A DNA stretch of 64,000 bases from contig CAVZDD010000005.1 in assembly GCA_963773945.1 (NCBI GenBank), forward strand, positions 1-64,000, in the 5' to 3' direction. The stretch comes from JAKIWV01 sp963773945 (GTDB lineage Archaea; Thermoplasmatota; Thermoplasmata; Lutacidiplasmatales; UBA184). The position numbers were made by a program, and so were the translations under genes. Shown here piece after piece: positions 59,646-64,000 of the stretch. The notes under the pieces are model-generated. The model was not told the DNA's origin. It did no database searches and worked only from the letters and a program-made list of their open reading frames with translations. Within the stretch, counting starts at the first letter, position 1; each line of letters begins with the position of its first letter.

Positions 59646-60433
59646 CCGGCGCGCACCGAGTGGTCGGACTCATCGGGGGATCGGGGGTCTACGACGCGGG
59701 TCTCTTTTCGCCCACCGCGACGCACAAGGTCTCCACGCCGTGGGGGGCCCCCTCGGCCGCGATCCAGGAGGGGCGGGTGGGGAGCCTCCGCGTGCTCTTC
59801 CTTCCGCGCCACGGACCCGGCCATATCATCCCCGCGCACCGGGTCAATTATCGCGCCAACATCGATGCCCTCGCCCAGCTCGGCGCGGACACGATCCTAT
59901 CGGTCAGCTCGGTCGGATCCCTTCAGGAGGGACTCCGGCCAGGCGAATTCGTGCTCCCCACCCAGTTCGTGGATTTCACGAAACAGCGGCCGACCACCTT
60001 CTACGATGGCGGCAAGACCTACCACATTTCGATGGCCGACCCGTTCTGCCCCCAGCTTCTGGCCTACGCCGCGACGGCCGGACAGAACGTGGGCGCACCG
60101 TTCCACGACGGGAAGACCTACGTCTGTATCGAGGGACCGCGCTTCTCCACGCGCGCGGAGTCGCGGTTCTTCCGGGGATTGGCCGACATCATCGGAATGA
60201 CGCTCGTGCCCGAGGTCACGCTGGCGCGGGAGCGAGCGATGTGCTACGGACTTTTGGCGATGGTGACCGACTACGACGTCTGGGCCGACCATCCCGTCGA
60301 TGCGCACGAGATCGGGCGGGTCATGCAGGCGAACGTCACGAAGATCCAGAGCGTGCTGGCCGCCCTGCTGCCTCGACTCGATGCGCCGCGCACGTGCGAG
60401 TGCTCGCACGCGCTCGATATGGCGGGCCTCTGA
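59642..60433 (+). CDS. mtnP: S-methyl-5'-thioadenosine phosphorylase
   Basis: 263 residues from the ATG at 59642, overlapping the translin stop. LIGGSGVYD opens the phosphate site. FLPRHGPGHIIPAHRVNYRAN, VSSVGSLQEGLRPGEFVLP, YVCIEGPRFSTRAESR and MVTDYDVW complete the family set. TDYDVW favours methylthioadenosine over inosine/guanosine substrates. It recycles methylthioadenosine from polyamine or SAM metabolism to adenine and methylthioribose 1-phosphate. Two C-terminal cysteines (CEC) are common in thermophilic relatives, where they form CXC disulfides. Confidence 0.92.
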   Translation: MTGAHRVVGLIGGSGVYDAGLFSPTATHKVSTPWGAPSAAIQEGRVGSLRVLFLPRHGPGHIIPAHRVNYRANIDALAQLGADTILSVSSVGSLQEGLRPGEFVLPTQFVDFTKQRPTTFYDGGKTYHISMADPFCPQLLAYAATAGQNVGAPFHDGKTYVCIEGPRFSTRAESRFFRGLADIIGMTLVPEVTLARERAMCYGLLAMVTDYDVWADHPVDAHEIGRVMQANVTKIQSVLAALLPRLDAPRTCECSHALDMAGL

Positions 60434-60452
60434 GCCCGCGCGGCGCCGAGGC

Positions 60453-60698
60453 CTATTCGTCCATCGGGGTCCGGCGGACAGTGATCGGGATCACGCCGGC
60501 GCTGAACTCGAGCTCGGCGATCTCGACGGGGTCGATGAGGGTCGGCGGCGTCTCGACCAGGAGCGGGGCGCCGAGCGAGATCTGGAGGGCGCGAGCGCCG
60601 AGGATCCGGGCCCGTTCGAAGCGGGTGAAATCTTCGGAGCGGATCTGCGTTCCCTCCCCTCGACCACGACCGCTTGGATGGGACGTGGACGGAGCCAT
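60453..60698 (-). CDS. rpoK: DNA-directed RNA polymerase subunit K (Rpo6)
   Basis: 81 residues from the ATG at 60698; the frame is open much further upstream but without conservation. FTRFERARILGARALQISLGAPLLV and the end IDPVEIAELEFSAGVIPITVRR are the conserved Rpb6/RpoK sequence (first quoted region spans residues 25-49; key Arg, Glu, Arg and Gly-Ala-Arg-Ala-Leu). It anchors the clamp of archaeal RNA polymerase. It is convergent with the MTA phosphorylase gene. Confidence 0.93.
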   Translation of the reverse strand: MAPSTSHPSGRGRGEGTQIRSEDFTRFERARILGARALQISLGAPLLVETPPTLIDPVEIAELEFSAGVIPITVRRTPMDE

Positions 60699-60737
60699 AG
60701 TCGCAAAAGCCAAGGGCAGCGGCCAGTTAAGGGTCGC

Positions 60738-60745
60738 TATATACC
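60738..60745 (+). promoter_or_regulatory. TATA box of the kinase gene at 60774
   Basis: TATATACC is centred about 32 nt before the ATG at 60774. On the minus strand, TTAACT near 60726 could serve rpoK. Confidence 0.5.
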
Positions 60746-60773
60746 CTTTGCTTGACGGAATGCCCGCACGCCG

Positions 60774-61253
60774 ATGAGCTTCTACGTACTGATTCGGGGA
60801 CCGCTGGGGGTCGGGAAAACCACCGTGGCGAAGCGCGTGGCCCAGGAGGTCGGCGCCGAGTACATCTCCATCGATCGGATCCTCGACGACGAGGGGTTGT
60901 GGGACTCGGGCCGGGTCTCCGAATTCCTCGACGCCAACGCCGTAGGAGCCCCGAGAGCCCGGGAATTCTTGGAGCATGGAACGCCCGTGATATTCGACGG
61001 GAACTTCTACTGGCAGACCCAGATCGCGGACCTAACCCGCCGGTTGAATTTTCGCCACCGTATCTTCACGTTGGATGCGCCCCTCTCCGTGTGCGTAGAG
61101 CGAGACGCCCGTCGAGATCCGTCGCATGGACGCGAGGCGGCGGAACAAGTCTTCGTGAAGGCCACCCGGTTCGATGCGGGGATCCGGATAGACGCGACCC
61201 GGCCGTTGGAGCGAATCGTGTCCGATATCGTCGCGCGTCTTCGAAAGCGCTGA
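60774..61253 (+). CDS. AAA_33-type small-molecule kinase
   Basis: 159 residues. P-loop RGPLGVGKTT, then YISIDRILDD and PVIFDGNFYWQTQ (strand with acidic residue as in shikimate/gluconate-type kinases). FTLDAPLSVCVERDARRDP is the LID region. Substrate unknown. It stands alone, divergent from rpoK. Confidence 0.8.
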   Translation: MSFYVLIRGPLGVGKTTVAKRVAQEVGAEYISIDRILDDEGLWDSGRVSEFLDANAVGAPRAREFLEHGTPVIFDGNFYWQTQIADLTRRLNFRHRIFTLDAPLSVCVERDARRDPSHGREAAEQVFVKATRFDAGIRIDATRPLERIVSDIVARLRKR

Positions 61254-61291
61254 ATTTCGCCGTCCCACTCGCCGACCGCCGGGTCGTCGGC

Positions 61292-62164
61292 TCAGTCGCC
61301 GGTGACGTCCTCGAGGAATTCCGAGATCTGGCCCAGGAACTCCCGCGGCTGCTCCAGCACGGGGTAGTGGCTGCTTCGGGGCAGGATTCTCAGGTGAGCC
61401 GTCCGGATCCGGTTCGCCATGTCGATCGAGGCATCCAGGAAGTAGTCGTACCGGCCGACCAGGACCAGCATGGGGAGGAAGATCTTGGAGTAGTACTTCC
61501 GGCCGTCCCAGTGGGAGATCGTCCCGTCGACCGCGAACTCGTCTCCCGTTCGCGTGAGCATCGCGTGGTACACCTCCTCGTTGAGCTTCGTGGCCCTGAG
61601 GTCGGGCGGCGGAGACGCCGAGAACCGTTCCGAGAAGGGCGCCATGATCCGGGCGGCGAGCTCGCGGTATTCCTTGCTCTTGAAATCCCCCGTGCTCGAC
61701 AGTTCGCGGAGCCGGAGGCGCAGGACCGGGGAGGTGTGCTCGAGGATATACCGGAGCGCCGTCTTGAGATCCGCCGCTCCTCCCGCCGTGGAGCACATGA
61801 TGAGCGACGTCAGGCGGGTCGGGTATCGGTGGGAATACTCGAGAGCGGTGAAGCCGCCCGCCGAGTATCCGAGGAGGTGTAGTTCCTTGATGTCGAACGC
61901 GCGCCGGATCGCTTCGACGTCGTCGGCCTGATTCTCGACGGTGTAGGCACTCGGCCGGGCGGGTTGCCAAGAGCGGCCAACGCCGCGGGGATTGAACAGG
62001 ATCACGCGCAAGTGCGAGTCCGCGAGCTTCAGGATGGCCCGGAGATAGTGATAGGTGAAACCGGGTCCGCCGGGGTGGACCAGCAGCGTGGCGGGCCCGG
62101 TCCCCCGGGAGACGTACTCGAACCGACGATTCCCGGAGACCTTGACGAATCCGGCCGGGGGCAT
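61292..62164 (-). CDS. Alpha/beta hydrolase, proline-iminopeptidase-like
   Basis: 290 residues. VHPGGPG is the oxyanion-hole motif of the prolyl-aminopeptidase group, and LLGYSAGGFTALEY has the nucleophile Ser (GYSAG). VGRYDYFLDA supplies the Asp region and SSHYPVLEQP the His. NPRGVGRS fits the same subfamily. Likely a peptidase or esterase; substrate uncertain. Confidence 0.87.
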   Translation of the reverse strand: MPPAGFVKVSGNRRFEYVSRGTGPATLLVHPGGPGFTYHYLRAILKLADSHLRVILFNPRGVGRSWQPARPSAYTVENQADDVEAIRRAFDIKELHLLGYSAGGFTALEYSHRYPTRLTSLIMCSTAGGAADLKTALRYILEHTSPVLRLRLRELSSTGDFKSKEYRELAARIMAPFSERFSASPPPDLRATKLNEEVYHAMLTRTGDEFAVDGTISHWDGRKYYSKIFLPMLVLVGRYDYFLDASIDMANRIRTAHLRILPRSSHYPVLEQPREFLGQISEFLEDVTGD

Positions 62165-62174
62165 GGGAGCGGCA

Positions 62175-62381
62175 TCAGTCGGCGGGCTTAAACTCCACCG
62201 CTAACTGCCAGCCCGAGAGCTCCGGGTCGAGTCCGCTTCCGCTTTTCCCTGCGAACCGGTGGAAAACGGAACTCGGTGCGAGGCCGGGGCGGATTTTCGC
62301 GATCTGCTGTTGGCCGGGTATTACTTCGACGCGGGCGTTGTGAGGGTTGGTGTCACCCACCGAGGTATGAAAATGACGCAA
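62175..62381 (-). CDS. Possible small protein upstream of the hydrolase
   Basis: 68 codons ending 10 nt before the hydrolase start. The second half (SVFHRFAGKSGSGLDPELSG) looks protein-like. No family recognised, and the 5' end overlaps the divergent ORF at 62367 by 15 nt. It could be a short coupled gene or chance. Confidence 0.3.
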   Translation of the reverse strand: MRHFHTSVGDTNPHNARVEVIPGQQQIAKIRPGLAPSSVFHRFAGKSGSGLDPELSGWQLAVEFKPAD

Positions 62382-62741
62382 CAGGGACCGGAAGCAATTC
62401 TCTTGACGGCGGCGGCTGCAGGCCGACGGGAACTCCGCGATTACACTCGGTTGGAGTACTCCCTCGCGGACGCGGTGCGGATCGAATCGTCACTCCTGCG
62501 GGACTTCGAAGCCATGCCGACGTCGCTCTTCGCGAACCTCGCGCTCTTCCGTCGGGGGGCGAAGCGCTCCCGGCACCAGGGACCCGGAACCGACGCGGTG
62601 TGCGCCGAAACGCCATCCGCACGGGAGACCTGCGCCGACACTGGGTCCGCGCCTAGCTTGGCAGCCCTGCCCGGCCTCCGCGAGGAACGCCGTGAGGGAA
62701 TTTCTCCCCTGTCGCTGATCCCCCGAGCGGACCGGGCCTAG
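62367..62741 (+). CDS. Hypothetical protein
   Basis: 124 residues from an ATG at 62367; the frame is open from 62259. The first 70 residues are helical (EAILLTAAAAGRRELRDYTR, then DAVRIESSLLRDFEAMPTSL). The rest is low complexity with two cysteines. No family recognised. The interval 62742-62910 holds no other feature I can support. Confidence 0.35.
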   Translation: MKMTQQGPEAILLTAAAAGRRELRDYTRLEYSLADAVRIESSLLRDFEAMPTSLFANLALFRRGAKRSRHQGPGTDAVCAETPSARETCADTGSAPSLAALPGLREERREGISPLSLIPRADRA

Positions 62742-62910
62742 GGCGTGACTTGCCGGTTTGGCCCGCCCACCCGCGGGAAGCTCCCTTGCCCCGGGGACCC
62801 TCACCCCTCGGGCCCCTGTACCCCCGAGGGGTCGAGCCGTAACGCCCGGGCTCGAGGACTTTCCAAACTGACTTTAGGGGATGACCCGTCCACCCGACGC
62901 TGGTTGCAAT

Positions 62911-63884
62911 ATGGACCCGCTGGACTTCGCCATCTACCGGTATCTTTCCCCCGGGGGGAAGCGAGGTTTTGGGCAGGGCGGCGCGTCATCGATCCGACGA
63001 TTCCCGCCCGGGAGATTGCCGATCACGTCGGGATCAGCGAGAACGGGGTTAGAGCCCGGGTGCGGAGCCTCACCGAACGCGGATTCCTTGGACCGAAGGC
63101 GGTGACTCCCAATCCCTCGCTCTTCGGCGTCCGCGTCTTCGTGGCGGAAGTTCCGGTCAAGCAAACCGGAGAGGTGGAACGTGTGCTGCGCGACCTGGCG
63201 CTGGTGGAGGGGGTGATCTTTGCCCGGGACGTCATGGACGAGGAGGAGCGCAAGATTCGCGTTCACTTTGTTTCGGATACCGATTCGACGACCACCCGAC
63301 GCGCCGCGCTCCTGCGGCGTCTGTCCCCGACCGGCGAGCTTCACGCACCCCAACCGTACTGGACTCCGCCGTGCGATCACGAACTTTCTCCGCTGGACTG
63401 GAGGGTTCTTCATGCGATTTGGCTCCATCCCGATGCCTCCATCGCCGAGATTGCACACAGTGTTGGGATTAGCCTCAAGACGACTGCCCGTCGCTATCAC
63501 CAACTGATCGAGTCCCACGCGTGTTGGTGGACGCCGGGGCCGACGTTAGAGGAGTTCCCCCTCGCGCTCGTCTGGTTGGACCTGCAGGGCCCCGAGGACC
63601 GCGAGCCGGTGGCGGGAAGGATCCCCCGCGAAGCGCCAGTCTGGATGCCGGTAGCGAGTGACGGACTCGGGCTCGACCCCACCGTCCCTTCGAACGTGAT
63701 TGCCGGACTCGTGCCGGCCGATGCCCCGGCCATCCTCGAGAAGGTGCTCCGAAAGTTCGCGGGCCTCCCGGGGGTCACGAAGGTTCGTCGAACCTTCGCG
63801 CTCGGTTCCATGGCGTACCCGGCGTGGTTTTCCGAGCAGATCGCGTCTCGGCTGCGGCCTCGGTCCAAATCCCCGGCCCAGTAG
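62911..63884 (+). CDS. Lrp/AsnC-like winged-helix regulator, split by a one-base shift
   Basis: The N-terminus MDPLDFAIYRYLSPGG from the ATG at 62911 is in one frame, and EARFWAGRRVIDPTIPAREI continues in another. Adding one G to the G6 run at 62953-62958 joins them. The result is about 325 residues with two helix-turn-helix domains (IPAREIADHVGISENGVRARV near residue 40 and ASIAEIAHSVGISLKTTARRY near 190). Each is followed by an effector-like domain. The tandem arrangement resembles archaeal Lrp-like transcription factors. The shift may be an assembly error in a homopolymer or a real mutation. Confidence 0.7.
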
Positions 63885-64000
63885 GGGACCCAGTCTTCCC
63901 CGACTTGGAGAACGTGCATTTCGGGGGGCCCCGCGACGGCGACCGTATCACCCTCGGAAGAAGCTCGGGTGAGCGCGCGTCGACAACTCCGGCATGTGCT
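63885..64000. other. Window end, no gene seen
   Basis: After the regulator stop there is only GC-rich sequence with no supported reading frame that ends inside the window. A gene could begin beyond it. Confidence 0.4.

Noticed and set aside
60699..60977. Upstream extension of the rpoK frame to 60977
   Set aside because: The extension runs through the divergent promoter and into the kinase gene; conservation begins only after the ATG at 60698.

Overview
The window is archaeal. It encodes ribosomal protein S3Ae/eS1, RNA polymerase subunit K, a translin-family protein, a DUF357 protein, archaeal UMP kinase and a split transketolase. Two tRNA genes carry introns after position 37. Many genes have a TATA-like box 25-35 nt before the start codon, consistent with leaderless mRNAs. 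A 5S rRNA gene stands alone, and a diphosphomevalonate decarboxylase-family gene is present. DNA is GC-rich and the proteins are not halophile-acidic. A Thermoplasmatota-type euryarchaeon is my best guess; this is inference, not proof.

Layout. (1) Positions 1 to about 30,830 are accessory. A tightly overlapping seven-gene operon (877-7649) holds an SDR epimerase, a GT4 glycosyltransferase, a radical SAM protein, a WG-repeat protein, a nucleotidyltransferase-phosphatase fusion, a P-loop kinase and a GGCT-fold protein. It is followed by a DUF2130 nuclease-like gene, a complete IS630-type element (9285-10450), an RHH-type gene, a beta-lactamase-fold RNase J-like protein and several small unknown genes, including an ADP-ribosyltransferase-like one beside a PARP-type zinc-finger-like one. 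Then comes the most notable locus, a minus-strand operon (24898-16016): NurA nuclease, HerA translocase, a 1394-residue AAA ATPase, an ArcS-core (DUF5591) protein and a DpdA/TGT-like transglycosylase. It is flanked by a Dam-type methylase with a PD-(D/E)XK endonuclease candidate, and by a DGQHR (DndB/DpdB-like) gene that overlaps a tiny HEPN gene. A tyrosine recombinase at 29544-30827 lies directly beside an intron-containing tRNA-Met, which suggests an integrated defence island.

(2) Positions 30,870-64,000 look like chromosomal core. They hold S3Ae; a PrkA/MoxR-like ATPase with a VWA partner; arginine deiminase; an orphan DNA methylase; a type IV pilus/secretion operon with two ATPases and two TadB/C-like membrane proteins; nucleotide kinases; rpiA; enoyl-CoA hydratase; a PaaA-like diiron protein; mvaD; 5S rRNA; endonuclease IV; a pentose-phosphate operon (split transketolase, transaldolase) continuing into DUF357, translin and MTA phosphorylase; rpoK; and an Lrp-like regulator broken by a one-base shift.

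Working model for the island: the transglycosylase would insert a deazaguanine base (preQ0, made by the host archaeosine pathway) into DNA. The ArcS-like protein would convert it further. The HerA-NurA-ATPase machine would attack DNA lacking the mark. Every functional link in this model is inferred from motifs and gene order.
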